This document shows positions 57,058-64,000 of a stretch of DNA of 64,000 bases, piece by piece. Where the stretch lies: NCBI RefSeq assembly GCF_003633755.1, contig NZ_RBIL01000002.1, positions 62,001-126,000 on the forward strand, given 5' to 3'. How positions within the stretch are numbered: position 1 is the first letter of the stretch; each line of letters starts with the position of its first letter. Position numbers and translations under genes: made by a program. Origin of the DNA: Solirubrobacter pauli. GTDB taxonomy: Bacteria; Actinomycetota; Thermoleophilia; Solirubrobacterales; Solirubrobacteraceae. The notes beneath the pieces are model-generated. The model saw only the letters and a program-made list of their open reading frames with translations. It had not been told where the DNA came from and did no database searches.

Positions 57058-57878
57058 CGGAGCGCCATTTCGACGAGCCGGGCGAAGTGGCGCACCATCC
57101 GCTCGCGGTCGGGCGCGACGCCCGTGAACCGCTCGAACGCGCCTGCGGCTTGCATCACGGCCATGCCACCGCCGTCGAGCGTGCGGCAGCCGAGCTCCCG
57201 CGCCGTGCGCAGCAGCTCGGTCTCCAGCGGGCGGTAGACGACCTCGGCCACCCACAGCTCCGGCCGCAGCCGCTCCTCGTCGAGCGGCAGCCCGGGGTGC
57301 GCCGCCATGCCGGTGGGCGTCGCGTGGATCAGGCCGTCGGCGTCGTCGAGCTGGTCCAGCGCGCCGGTGCGCGCGCCGAGACGGTTCGCGAGCGCGGCGG
57401 CGCGCGTGGAGTCGGTGTCGACGATCACGAGCTCGCGCGCACCCAGGCGCAGCGCGGCGTGGGCGACCGCCGAGCCCGCGCCGCCCGCGCCGAGCACGAC
57501 GACCTTGTCCAGCGCCGCGTCGGGCAGCCCGCGGCGGAATGCCTCCAGGAACCCGCTCGCGTCGGTGTTGTGCCCGACCGCGCGACCGTCCGCCTCGAAG
57601 ACGACGGTGTTGACGGCGTCGAGCGCCGCGGCCTCGGGGGAGAGGTCGTCCAGGAACGCCACGACGTCCTGCTTGCACGGGTGCGTGACGTTGACGCCGC
57701 TGTAGCCCGCTTCCCGTGCCTGCGCGAGCAGCGCACCGAGCTCGTGGCCGTCGATGTCCAGCAGGCGGTACTCGTAGTCCAGGCCCTGCGCGGCGGCCTC
57801 GGCCTCATGCAGCGCGGGGGACAGGGAAGCGTCGATGCCGGCCCCGACGAGGCCGACCAGGTGTGATCGCCGGAACAT
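57054..57878 (-). CDS. aroE: Quinate/shikimate dehydrogenase, probably catabolic and NAD-dependent
   Basis: A 274-residue AroE-family enzyme. Substrate residues are in SLSPALHEAEA, NVTHPCKQD (catalytic Lys) and GHNTDASGFLEAF (catalytic Asp). The dinucleotide loop is VVLGAGGAGSAVAHAAL, and the second strand ends VIVDTDSTRA. The Asp there favours NAD over NADP, as in catabolic quinate/shikimate dehydrogenases; biosynthetic AroE usually has Asn-Arg-x-x and uses NADP. The coupling to a dehydroshikimate dehydratase makes a catabolic role likely. It begins at ATG 57878, divergent from a TetR gene. Confidence 0.88.
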   Translation of the reverse strand: MFRRSHLVGLVGAGIDASLSPALHEAEAAAQGLDYEYRLLDIDGHELGALLAQAREAGYSGVNVTHPCKQDVVAFLDDLSPEAAALDAVNTVVFEADGRAVGHNTDASGFLEAFRRGLPDAALDKVVVLGAGGAGSAVAHAALRLGARELVIVDTDSTRAAALANRLGARTGALDQLDDADGLIHATPTGMAAHPGLPLDEERLRPELWVAEVVYRPLETELLRTARELGCRTLDGGGMAVMQAAGAFERFTGVAPDRERMVRHFARLVEMALR

Positions 57879-57883
57879 AATGT

Positions 57884-57897
57884 ACGAACTAGTACGT
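57884..57897. promoter_or_regulatory. Probable TetR operator
   Basis: ACGaACTAGTaCGT is an almost perfect 14-base palindrome centred on ACTAGT, five bases before the aroE start and 49 bases before the TetR start in the 67-base divergent gap. It fits a site for the adjacent regulator. Confidence 0.65.
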
Positions 57898-57945
57898 TAG
57901 TCCCCGATCCGGCGTTCTGTCAAACGGACCTAGAATTCGGAAGCG

Positions 57946-58590
57946 ATGGCAGCCCGGCCCGCCACCCCGCCCGAACGGTCCCGCGATCGTGAGCGCACGC
58001 AGGCCGAGATCCTCGACGTCGCGACCCGCGAGTTCGCCGAGCACGGGTACTCGGGGGCGCGCGTGGACGACATCGCCGAGCGGACGCGCACCACCAAGCG
58101 GATGCTCTACTACTACTTCGGCTCCAAGGAAGGGCTGTTCGTCGCCGTCCTGGAGCGGGCGTACACGGCCATCCGCGACGCCGAGGGTGCCGTCGACGTC
58201 GACCATCTGGACCCGGTCGCCGCGATCCGCCGCCTCGCCGAGCTGACCTTCGACCACCACGAGGCGCACCCGGACTTCATCCGGCTGGTGAGCATCGAGA
58301 ACATCCACCGGGGCGAGCACATGGGCGACTCGCTCGCGGCCATCAACGCGCCCGCCGTGGAGCGGATCGACCGCATCCTTCAGCGCGGGCGCGAGGCCGG
58401 CGCGTTCCGCGAGGACGTCGACGCCGTCGACCTCCACATGCTGATCAGCTCCTACTGCGTGTTCCGGGTCGCGAACCGCCACACGTGGCAAGCGCTGTTC
58501 CAGCGCGACCTGCTCGACCCCGCGCTGCGCGACCGCTATCGGTCAATGCTGGGCGACGTGGTCGTCGAGTACCTCACGCCCGCTGGGTAG
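57946..58590 (+). CDS. TetR-family regulator of the shikimate/quinate operon
   Basis: A 214-residue TetR protein: EFAEHGYSGARVDDIAERTRTTKRMLYYYFGSKEGL is the DNA-binding domain. The C-terminal domain resembles the TetR_C_4-like/QuiR-type class (HPDFIRLVSIENIHRGEH, then CVFRVANRHTWQALF). Divergent from the aroE-quiC-transporter operon with a palindrome between. The likely inducer is shikimate, quinate or dehydroshikimate. Confidence 0.9.
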   Translation: MAARPATPPERSRDRERTQAEILDVATREFAEHGYSGARVDDIAERTRTTKRMLYYYFGSKEGLFVAVLERAYTAIRDAEGAVDVDHLDPVAAIRRLAELTFDHHEAHPDFIRLVSIENIHRGEHMGDSLAAINAPAVERIDRILQRGREAGAFREDVDAVDLHMLISSYCVFRVANRHTWQALFQRDLLDPALRDRYRSMLGDVVVEYLTPAG

Positions 58591-58599
58591 CTCCCCGCC

Positions 58600-58863
58600 A
58601 TGACCAGCCAGCAGAAAGGCCTGGCCGCGCTGGGCGGGATCGTCTCCCTCGCCGCGGGCTTCTTCGTGGCCAAGCGGCTGCGCGGGCGCGGGGACGTCGC
58701 CCAGCGCGAGTGGACGTGCGCGTGCGGGCAGGCCTACCACGTGCAGGGCCTCGACCGGCACCGCGTCTACACGGTGGTCGACGGCGACCCGGTGCTGGGT
58801 CGCGACTGCGTGCGCTGCGGTGAGCCGCTGCCGAGCGGCCATGAGACGGTGAAGTTCTGTTGA
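58600..58863 (+). CDS. Small membrane protein with zinc-ribbon-like cysteines
   Basis: An 87-residue protein: a hydrophobic helix (LAALGGIVSLAAGFFVA, residues about 8-24), basic linker (KRLRGRG), then two Cys pairs, CAC in EWTCACGQAY and CVRCGE, plus a final Cys. The spacing CxC-x(30)-CxxC resembles a treble-clef or zinc ribbon. Function unknown. It starts nine bases after the TetR stop on the same strand. Confidence 0.65.
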   Translation: MTSQQKGLAALGGIVSLAAGFFVAKRLRGRGDVAQREWTCACGQAYHVQGLDRHRVYTVVDGDPVLGRDCVRCGEPLPSGHETVKFC

Positions 58864-58951
58864 ACAGATGAACATCCCGGAGTTTGCTTCGACGATCATC
58901 TGCCGGTAGCGTCGGCGACGCGATTCCGTCGTTCGACCGGGAGGTCGGATC

Positions 58952-60265
58952 ATGTCCGTTGCACGCATGGTGATCGCTCCGCTGGCCGCTGGAGCGCTGC
59001 TCCTTGTGCCCGCCACCGCGGTGGCGGCGGACGCGACGAGCACCGCGCTCGGCGTCCCGGCGACGCCGCCGAAATACCGGACGTCCGCGACGCTCACGGC
59101 GACCGTCACCAACACGACGTCGCCCGCGACCACGCCCACGGGGAAGGTGCAGTTCTCGCTCGACGGCGCGCCGAGCGGAGCGCCGGTGACGCTGGTCGGC
59201 GGCGTTGCGTCCACCACGGTCGTTCCTTCGGCCGCGGGGGATCACCAGGTGCGCGCCGACTACCTGCCGGACGCCGGCTTCGTGGGAAGCTCCGGACCCA
59301 ACCTCCTGCACGTGGACCGGGCGCCGACGACCACCGCCGTGCAGGTCACGCCGACCGCCGGAGTCGCAGGGCAGGACGTCCAGTTCCAGGCGCAGGTGTC
59401 GAGCCCGGTCGGCGGGATCCCGACGGGCACCGTCACCCTGAGCCTCAACGGCGTGCCCGCACGCACATATCCGCTCGACGGGCAGGGCAGGGTGGGTGAC
59501 GCCAACGGCTTGTGGGCCGGCTCCCACGCGTTCGTCCTGACCTACAACGGCGATCCGAACTACGCGGGAAGCGACAAGACCACGACGGTCACGATCACGC
59601 CGGCCGGGACGGTCATCGTGCTCACGGCGGCGCCGAACCCGGCACCCGTCGGCCAGCCGGTGACCTTCGACGCGACGGTCGACTCGATCGCGCCGAGCCG
59701 ATGGTGGCCGAGCGGCACGCTGACGGGAGCGGTCGACGGCGTACCCGTGCCGGGGTCCGCCGTGTTCGTCGGTCGTGCGGACGAGGGCGCGCGCTTCGTG
59801 CGCAGCTTCGCCACGCCCGGAACCCACACCGCCGCCGTGCACTTCACCGGCGACGAGGACTTCCTCGCCGCCGACGCCTCGCTTGCCGTCACCGTCACCG
59901 GGACCGGCTACGAGAACCCGTCGCTGCCCTCCGCGTCGCGGCGGCCGCTCGCCCCGCGCGGACTGACCCTCAAGGCGACTCCGAAGCGCGATCGTCGCGC
60001 GCCGTACGCGTTCACCGTCACCGGCACGCTGCAGCTGCCGAGCTCGGTGAGCAAGGCCGACGGCTGCTCGGGCAGGGTGACGGTCACGGCGAAGCGCAAG
60101 GCCAAGCGCGTCGCGCGCAAGACGGCGACCGTGACGCGCGCCTGCACGTTCAAGATCACGTTCAGCACGGCGCGCAAGGGCACGCTCTCGGTCACCGCGA
60201 CGTTCGGCGGGAACGCCCGCGTGGCGGGGACCGACACCCGCGCGGTGAAGGTCAGGGCGGGGTGA
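58952..60265 (+). CDS. Secreted Ig-like repeat protein, first of a tandem pair
   Basis: A 437-residue exported protein with a signal peptide (about 1-26: MVIAPLAAGALLLVPATAVA). Three Ig-like (Big_3-type) repeats follow, each about 90 residues with markers TPTGKVQFSLDG, IPTGTVTLSLNG and PSGTLTGAVDG, and the phrases YNGDPNYAGSDKT and HFTGDEDFLAADAS. A basic C-terminal domain follows (TPKRDRRAPYAFTVTG; VTAKRKAKRVARKTATV). No catalytic motif; probably surface or adhesive. Paralogous with the next gene, three bases downstream. Confidence 0.85.
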   Translation: MSVARMVIAPLAAGALLLVPATAVAADATSTALGVPATPPKYRTSATLTATVTNTTSPATTPTGKVQFSLDGAPSGAPVTLVGGVASTTVVPSAAGDHQVRADYLPDAGFVGSSGPNLLHVDRAPTTTAVQVTPTAGVAGQDVQFQAQVSSPVGGIPTGTVTLSLNGVPARTYPLDGQGRVGDANGLWAGSHAFVLTYNGDPNYAGSDKTTTVTITPAGTVIVLTAAPNPAPVGQPVTFDATVDSIAPSRWWPSGTLTGAVDGVPVPGSAVFVGRADEGARFVRSFATPGTHTAAVHFTGDEDFLAADASLAVTVTGTGYENPSLPSASRRPLAPRGLTLKATPKRDRRAPYAFTVTGTLQLPSSVSKADGCSGRVTVTAKRKAKRVARKTATVTRACTFKITFSTARKGTLSVTATFGGNARVAGTDTRAVKVRAG

Positions 60266-60268
60266 CGT

Positions 60269-61513
60269 ATGTGGGGTGTGCCTTCGCTGATCGGCTCGCT
60301 GACGGCAGTGCTGCTGCTGGGCATCCCGGAACGCTCCGCGGCCCAGCTCACGACGAGGACGACGGTGTCGATCGCCGAGGGCGAGCTCGTCCATGGCGAC
60401 GCGGCGAGCGTGACCGCGACGGTGACGGGTGACTCGAGGCCCGCGGGGTTCGTGCGCTTCCGCGTCGACGACCGCCAGCTCGGGCCGCTGGTCGCGCTGG
60501 ACGACGGCGTGGCGCGAGCGGCGACACGGCCGCTCACGGCCGGTCGGCACCGGATCGAGGCGCAGTTCGTCCCGCAGGGAGCGTCGGCGGCGAGTACGGG
60601 GGCGACGGAGATCGACGTCGCGCGGGCACCCACCGCCACGGCGCTGCGCGTGGCGCCGGCGAGCCCGGTGACGGGTGAGCTGATCTCGGTCGACGCGGCG
60701 GTCACGTCGTCGACGCCGCCGTTCGGGGCTCCCACCGGTGTGGTGTCCGCGGCGGTGGACGGCGCGCCGCCCGTCGCCCTGCCGGTCGCCCCGGACGGGG
60801 TCGCGCGCGGCGTCATCCGGTTGGCGGCGGGGACGCACTCCGCCGTGCTGATCTACGAGGGCGACGCGCACTACGCGCGCAGCGCCGGCACGGGCACGGT
60901 CGTCGTCGGGAAGGCGGGCACCGTCGTCACGCTTTCCGCCGCGCCCGACCCGGCGTTCGTGGATGAGGAGGTGACGTTCACCGTCGCGATCGCGTCGCTC
61001 GCCCCGAGCGCGTGGTGGCCGAGCGGCCTGCTCACCGGTGCCGTCGACGGCATCCCGGTGCCCGGCAGCGCGCAGATCACCGGGCAAGGCGAGAGCGCGG
61101 ACTTCCTGGCCACCTTCGAGGGGCCCGGCACCCACGTCGCCACCGCGCACTTCACCGGCGACGCCCACTACCTGCCGGCCGACGCTTCCGTGCGCGTGAC
61201 CGTGCGCGAGCGCAGCGTCGCGCCGTCGCCCCGGACCGCCCGCGGGGTGGCGCTGCGGGTCACGCCGAAGCGTGACCGCCGTGCCCCGTACACGTTCGCG
61301 GTCCGCGGCACGGTCGCGAAGGGCGCCGGCTGCCGCGGCAAGGTGACGGTGAACGCGAGGCGCAACGGCAGGCGGGTCGCGCGCAGGACGGCGAACGTGA
61401 CCCGCGCGTGCACGTTCGCGACGACGTTCACCTCCGCGCGCCGCGGGGCGCTCTCGGTCACGGCGGCGTTCGCCGGGGCGGACGCGCGTGCGGTGACCGT
61501 CAGGGCGGGCTGA
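60269..61513 (+). CDS. Secreted Ig-like repeat protein, second of a tandem pair
   Basis: A 414-residue paralogue of the previous gene with the same layout: signal peptide (LIGSLTAVLLLGIPERSAAQ), Ig-like repeats (YEGDAHYARSAGT; HFTGDAHYLPADAS) and an identical kind of basic C-terminal domain (TPKRDRRAPYTFAVRG; VNARRNGRRVARRTANV). The two differ throughout, so the duplication is old. ATG 60269 lies three bases after the previous stop, so they are surely co-transcribed. Confidence 0.85.
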   Translation: MWGVPSLIGSLTAVLLLGIPERSAAQLTTRTTVSIAEGELVHGDAASVTATVTGDSRPAGFVRFRVDDRQLGPLVALDDGVARAATRPLTAGRHRIEAQFVPQGASAASTGATEIDVARAPTATALRVAPASPVTGELISVDAAVTSSTPPFGAPTGVVSAAVDGAPPVALPVAPDGVARGVIRLAAGTHSAVLIYEGDAHYARSAGTGTVVVGKAGTVVTLSAAPDPAFVDEEVTFTVAIASLAPSAWWPSGLLTGAVDGIPVPGSAQITGQGESADFLATFEGPGTHVATAHFTGDAHYLPADASVRVTVRERSVAPSPRTARGVALRVTPKRDRRAPYTFAVRGTVAKGAGCRGKVTVNARRNGRRVARRTANVTRACTFATTFTSARRGALSVTAAFAGADARAVTVRAG

Positions 61514-61792
61514 TCACAGCCACTCGGTCTCGAACACCGGGCTCGCGTGGATGTCGACCGTGACCAGCCGGTCGGTGCCCGTGTTCTTGAACGCGTGCGG
61601 CACGTGTGGCGGCGCGACGACCGGCGGATCGCCGCCGCGCACGACGACCGTCTCGTCCCCGAGCGTGATCGTCGCCTCGCCCGACACGATCACGAACACC
61701 TCCTCGTAGGGGTGGCGGTGCAGCGCGGGGCCGGCGCCCGGGGCGAGGTCGTTGGTGATGACGGACATCGTCGCGCTGTGGAAGTCGGCCAT
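61514..61792 (-). CDS. Small cupin-domain protein
   Basis: A 92-residue single cupin. The two cupin motifs are LHRHPYEEVFVIVSGEATI and PHVPHAFKNTG, containing the His/Glu metal ligands. The small size suggests a dimeric metal-binding protein, a stress-related dioxygenase or an isomerase; function is unknown. Stop codons of this gene and the convergent Ig gene adjoin (TGATCA). Confidence 0.82.
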   Translation of the reverse strand: MADFHSATMSVITNDLAPGAGPALHRHPYEEVFVIVSGEATITLGDETVVVRGGDPPVVAPPHVPHAFKNTGTDRLVTVDIHASPVFETEWL

Positions 61793-61823
61793 GCCACGAC
61801 GCTACTGCCTAGGATGCGCCGAC

Positions 61824-62642
61824 ATGAGCGCCGTGCTGATCTCTGCGACCGAGCTGGCCGAGAGGCTGGAAGACGTGACCCTCCTGGACGTCCGCTGGAA
61901 GCTGGGCGGGCCGCCCGGCCACGGCGAGTACCTCAAGGGCCACATCCCCGGCGCCGTCTACGTCGCCCTGGACACCGAGCTGGCGGCGCACGGCGCGCCG
62001 ACCGATGGCCGGCACCCGCTGCCGTCGCTGGAGGCGCTGCAGTCGGCGGCGCGGCGCTGGGGCGTGCGCGCCGACCGGCCGGTCGTCGTCTACGACGGCG
62101 AGGGCAACCTCGCCGCGGCGCGCGCCTGGTGGCTGCTGCGCTGGGCGGGCGTGCCCGACGTGCGGCTGCTCGACGGTGCCCTGCCCGCGTGGGAGGGCGA
62201 GCTGGAGACCGACGACGTCGTGCCTGAGCCGAGCGCGATCGAGCTGCACGGCGGCGGGCTGCCGACGCTCGCGCTGGACGAGGTGGGCGCGTTCGCCGGC
62301 TCCGGCGTCCTGCTCGACGCGCGTGCGGGCGAGCGCTACCGCGGCGAGGTCGAGCCGATCGACCCGAAGGCGGGGCACATCCCGGGCGCGGTGAGCGCGC
62401 CCACGACCGAGAACCTCGGCGACGGCGGGCGCTTCCGGCCGGCCGAGGAGCTGCGGGAGCGGTTCGCGGCGCTCGGCGCGGACGGCTCGCGCCCGGTCGG
62501 CGTCTACTGCGGGTCCGGGGTGACCGCGGCGCACGAGATCGCCGCGCTCGCGGTCGCGGGCGTGGACGCCGCGCTCTACGCCGGATCGTGGTCCCAGTGG
62601 AGCAACCACGATGCGCTTCCGGTGGCCACCGGGGAGGGCTGA
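61824..62642 (+). CDS. sseA: Two-domain sulfurtransferase, mercaptopyruvate type
   Basis: A 272-residue tandem-rhodanese enzyme that moves sulfane sulfur to a thiol or cyanide. The inactive N-terminal domain has LLDVRWKLGG, HIPGAVYVALDTELA and VVVYDGEGNLAAARAWWLLRW, with no catalytic Cys. The C-terminal domain has the active-site loop YCGSGVTAA: CGSGVTA is the 3-mercaptopyruvate sulfurtransferase form, whereas thiosulfate sulfurtransferase has CRKGVTA. ATG 61824 (MSAVLISATE) was chosen because it gives the normal N-terminus. Divergent from the cupin gene by 31 bases. Confidence 0.9.
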   Translation: MSAVLISATELAERLEDVTLLDVRWKLGGPPGHGEYLKGHIPGAVYVALDTELAAHGAPTDGRHPLPSLEALQSAARRWGVRADRPVVVYDGEGNLAAARAWWLLRWAGVPDVRLLDGALPAWEGELETDDVVPEPSAIELHGGGLPTLALDEVGAFAGSGVLLDARAGERYRGEVEPIDPKAGHIPGAVSAPTTENLGDGGRFRPAEELRERFAALGADGSRPVGVYCGSGVTAAHEIAALAVAGVDAALYAGSWSQWSNHDALPVATGEG

Positions 62643-62680
62643 GCTGAAGCTTGCGCCGGGCGGGCCGATCACCCGGGGCG

Positions 62681-63694
62681 ATGGAACCCACGTGGCTCTG
62701 CCCTGACCTCGCAGCCCGGGACCGCCTGCTCGACATGGACGAGCGGCTGCGGCGTCCCCGCGCGGCCGCGTTCGGGTTGCTGGGCGCGGGGGTGCTGGCG
62801 GCGGTTCCGCACCTCGGCTGGCGGCCGCTCGTGCTGCTCGCGGGGGCGATCGTCGTGCTCGTCGTCGCGAGCCTGGCGGCCAAGCGCGTGCGCACGCCGG
62901 AGTACGGCTTCGCGCTCTCGTGGGCGTTCTCGCAGGTGATGCTGGCGATCGCGGTCGCGCTCACCGGCGGCATCGAGTCCTACGTGCTCAGCTGGCTGAT
63001 CGTTCCGCTCGTGACGGTGCCGGCGCGCTTCGGCGCGCGCGGCGTCGTCGCCGCGGTCGGGTTCGTCACCGTGCTCGTCCTGGTCATCGCCGTCGCGGTC
63101 GAGCCGAGCCATCCGCTGCCGCAGTGGTACGCCACCACCGGGTTCCTCTCGACGCTCGCGGGCGTGTCGATCCTGTCCTTCGCGTTGATGCGCTCGGACG
63201 TCGACCACCGCACCGAGGCCGTGCTCGACGGGCTCACCGGGATGCTCAACCGCCGCGCGCTCTCCGAGCGCCTGGAGGAGCTGCGCGCCCAGGCCGGGTT
63301 CACGGGCCAGACCGTCGCCGCGATCGCGGCGGACATCGACCACTTCAAGCGCATCAACGACGAGCACGGCCACGCGCGCGGCGACACCGTGCTGGTCGAG
63401 GTCGCCCACCGGCTGCGCACCCGGCTGCGCGCGTTCGACCTCGCCTACCGGGTCGGCGGCGAGGAGTTCGTCGTGCTGTTGCCGGGCGCGGGGGTCGCGG
63501 AGGCGACCGCGCTGGCCGCCGAGCTGCGCGACACGATCGCCGCCGAGCCGATCGACGGCCTGCCGGTGACCATGTCCTTCGGCGTCTCGGCCACGTCCGG
63601 CGGCACGTTCGTCGGCGCCGAGCTGCTCGCCGAGGCCGACGCGGCGCTGTACGTCGCCAAGGCCCGCGGGCGCGATCGCGTGATCGCGGCCTAG
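62681..63694 (+). CDS. Membrane GGDEF diguanylate cyclase
   Basis: A 337-residue membrane enzyme for cyclic di-GMP. Six or so hydrophobic segments (residues about 30-165: LLGAGVLAAVPHLGW; PLVLLAGAIVVLVVASLAA; FSQVMLAIAVALTGG) form a MASE-like sensor. The cyclase domain shows DGLTGMLNRRALSERL, AADIDHFKRINDEHGHARGD, the active-site YRVGGEEFVVLLPG and SFGVSATSGG. ATG 62681 is the start after a non-family upstream stretch. Its stop meets the next gene's stop (CTAG overlap). Confidence 0.9.
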   Translation: MEPTWLCPDLAARDRLLDMDERLRRPRAAAFGLLGAGVLAAVPHLGWRPLVLLAGAIVVLVVASLAAKRVRTPEYGFALSWAFSQVMLAIAVALTGGIESYVLSWLIVPLVTVPARFGARGVVAAVGFVTVLVLVIAVAVEPSHPLPQWYATTGFLSTLAGVSILSFALMRSDVDHRTEAVLDGLTGMLNRRALSERLEELRAQAGFTGQTVAAIAADIDHFKRINDEHGHARGDTVLVEVAHRLRTRLRAFDLAYRVGGEEFVVLLPGAGVAEATALAAELRDTIAAEPIDGLPVTMSFGVSATSGGTFVGAELLAEADAALYVAKARGRDRVIAA

Positions 63695-64000
63695 GCCGGG
63701 CGGGCGCCCTCCACCGGCCGGTAGTCGAGCGTGTCGCGGTCCCACTCGCCCAGGTCGGCGGCCGCGTCGTACGTGGTCTGCAGGAACCGCAGCGCGGTGG
63801 CCTCCGGATCGGCCGCCGTGCGGACGGCCTCGTACGGCAGCAGGAACTGGCGGAAGTCGGCGGAGTAGAACGCCTCGGCCGGCTCCACCGAGGCGGTGCT
63901 GTAGCCGTCCGGCTCGGGATAGGCGTAGCTGTAGAACGCGCCCTCCTCACCGCCGCCCGGCCAGAACCCGCAGCTGGCCAGCTCGTGCGAGTAGCCCTCG
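63691..64000 (-). CDS. DUF5996-family protein, 5'-truncated by the window edge
   Basis: The last 102 residues of a conserved actinobacterial protein of unknown function. The family pattern is visible: SCGFWPGGGEEGAFYSYAYP, EAFYSADFRQFLLPYEAVR and LRFLQTTYDAAADLGEWDRDTL. The open frame reaches the right edge, so the start lies outside. Function is not known; family members are often near oxidoreductases. Confidence 0.85.
   Translation of the reverse strand, partial: EGYSHELASCGFWPGGGEEGAFYSYAYPEPDGYSTASVEPAEAFYSADFRQFLLPYEAVRTAADPEATALRFLQTTYDAAADLGEWDRDTLDYRPVEGARPA

Noticed and set aside
57054-57878. Biosynthetic shikimate dehydrogenase
   Set aside because: The NAD-type Asp in the second strand and the coupling to a dehydroshikimate dehydratase point to catabolism.
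58866-58906. CAGATGA/TCATCTG inverted repeat as a terminator
   Set aside because: The 7-base arms are separated by about 27 bases, too far for a convincing terminator hairpin.

Overview
The window is high-GC, gene-dense actinobacterial DNA. GTG and TTG starts are frequent, four-base ATGA or GTGA overlaps join many genes, and the gene families (F420-type PPOX protein, PspC-fused histidine kinase, MMPL transporter, many TetR regulators) are typical of Actinomycetota. I suspect a Solirubrobacterales-type soil organism, but no rRNA or tRNA gene is present to confirm this.

Region by region. (a) 1-17156 is ordinary chromosome: an agmatinase cut by the window edge and broken by a one-base frameshift, an AlkB-like dioxygenase behind a near-perfect LexA box, a Tat-exported isomerase-like protein, GlpQ, an HATPase switch protein, a secreted amidase, a proC / thioesterase / SpoIIE-phosphatase cluster, a divergent MFS/LysR pair, a formylglycine-generating enzyme and a lipase. 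(b) 17180-28408 is an accessory island of about 11 kb, bounded by two nearly identical 349-bp inverted repeats and visibly poorer in GC than its flanks. It carries a complete QatABCD anti-phage operon (KAP NTPase, Gly-rich QatB, QueC-like QatC, TatD-like QatD). Around the operon are a divergent DUF6308-like gene, a coiled-coil/membrane protein with four near-identical 57-bp repeats, a HEPN-motif protein, a SEFIR/TIR protein, a degenerate HNH-like protein and an EVE/PUA-like protein. Four copies of a short motif lie between the last four genes. This island is the most interesting part of the window. (c) 28409-64000 is again chromosome: a NmrA oxidoreductase with a divergent TetR and tandem operators, a PspC kinase/response regulator pair, a delta-60-repeat secreted protein, peptidase E, an SDR/TetR pair, an MMPL transporter, an ECF42 sigma factor with its DGPF partner, a PBP4-type peptidase, a B12-domain protein, a siderophore-interacting protein, SpoIIE and GGDEF signalling proteins, azlCD with a divergent Lrp regulator, a TetR/DHA2 efflux pair, a quinate/shikimate catabolic operon (NAD-type AroE, bidomain dehydroshikimate dehydratase, Nramp-like transporter) with a divergent TetR, two tandem Ig-repeat proteins, a sulfurtransferase, a second GGDEF protein and the end of a DUF5996 gene.

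How the parts work together. Five divergent regulator/target pairs have visible palindromes between them (14287, 29566, 36663, 52446, 57884). qatA to qatD are spaced -1, +1 and -4 nt, which indicates one translationally coupled unit. aroE and the dehydratase overlap by four bases and the transporter lies just downstream, consistent with conversion of shikimate or quinate to protocatechuate. No CRISPR array, transposase, integrase, rRNA or tRNA was seen.
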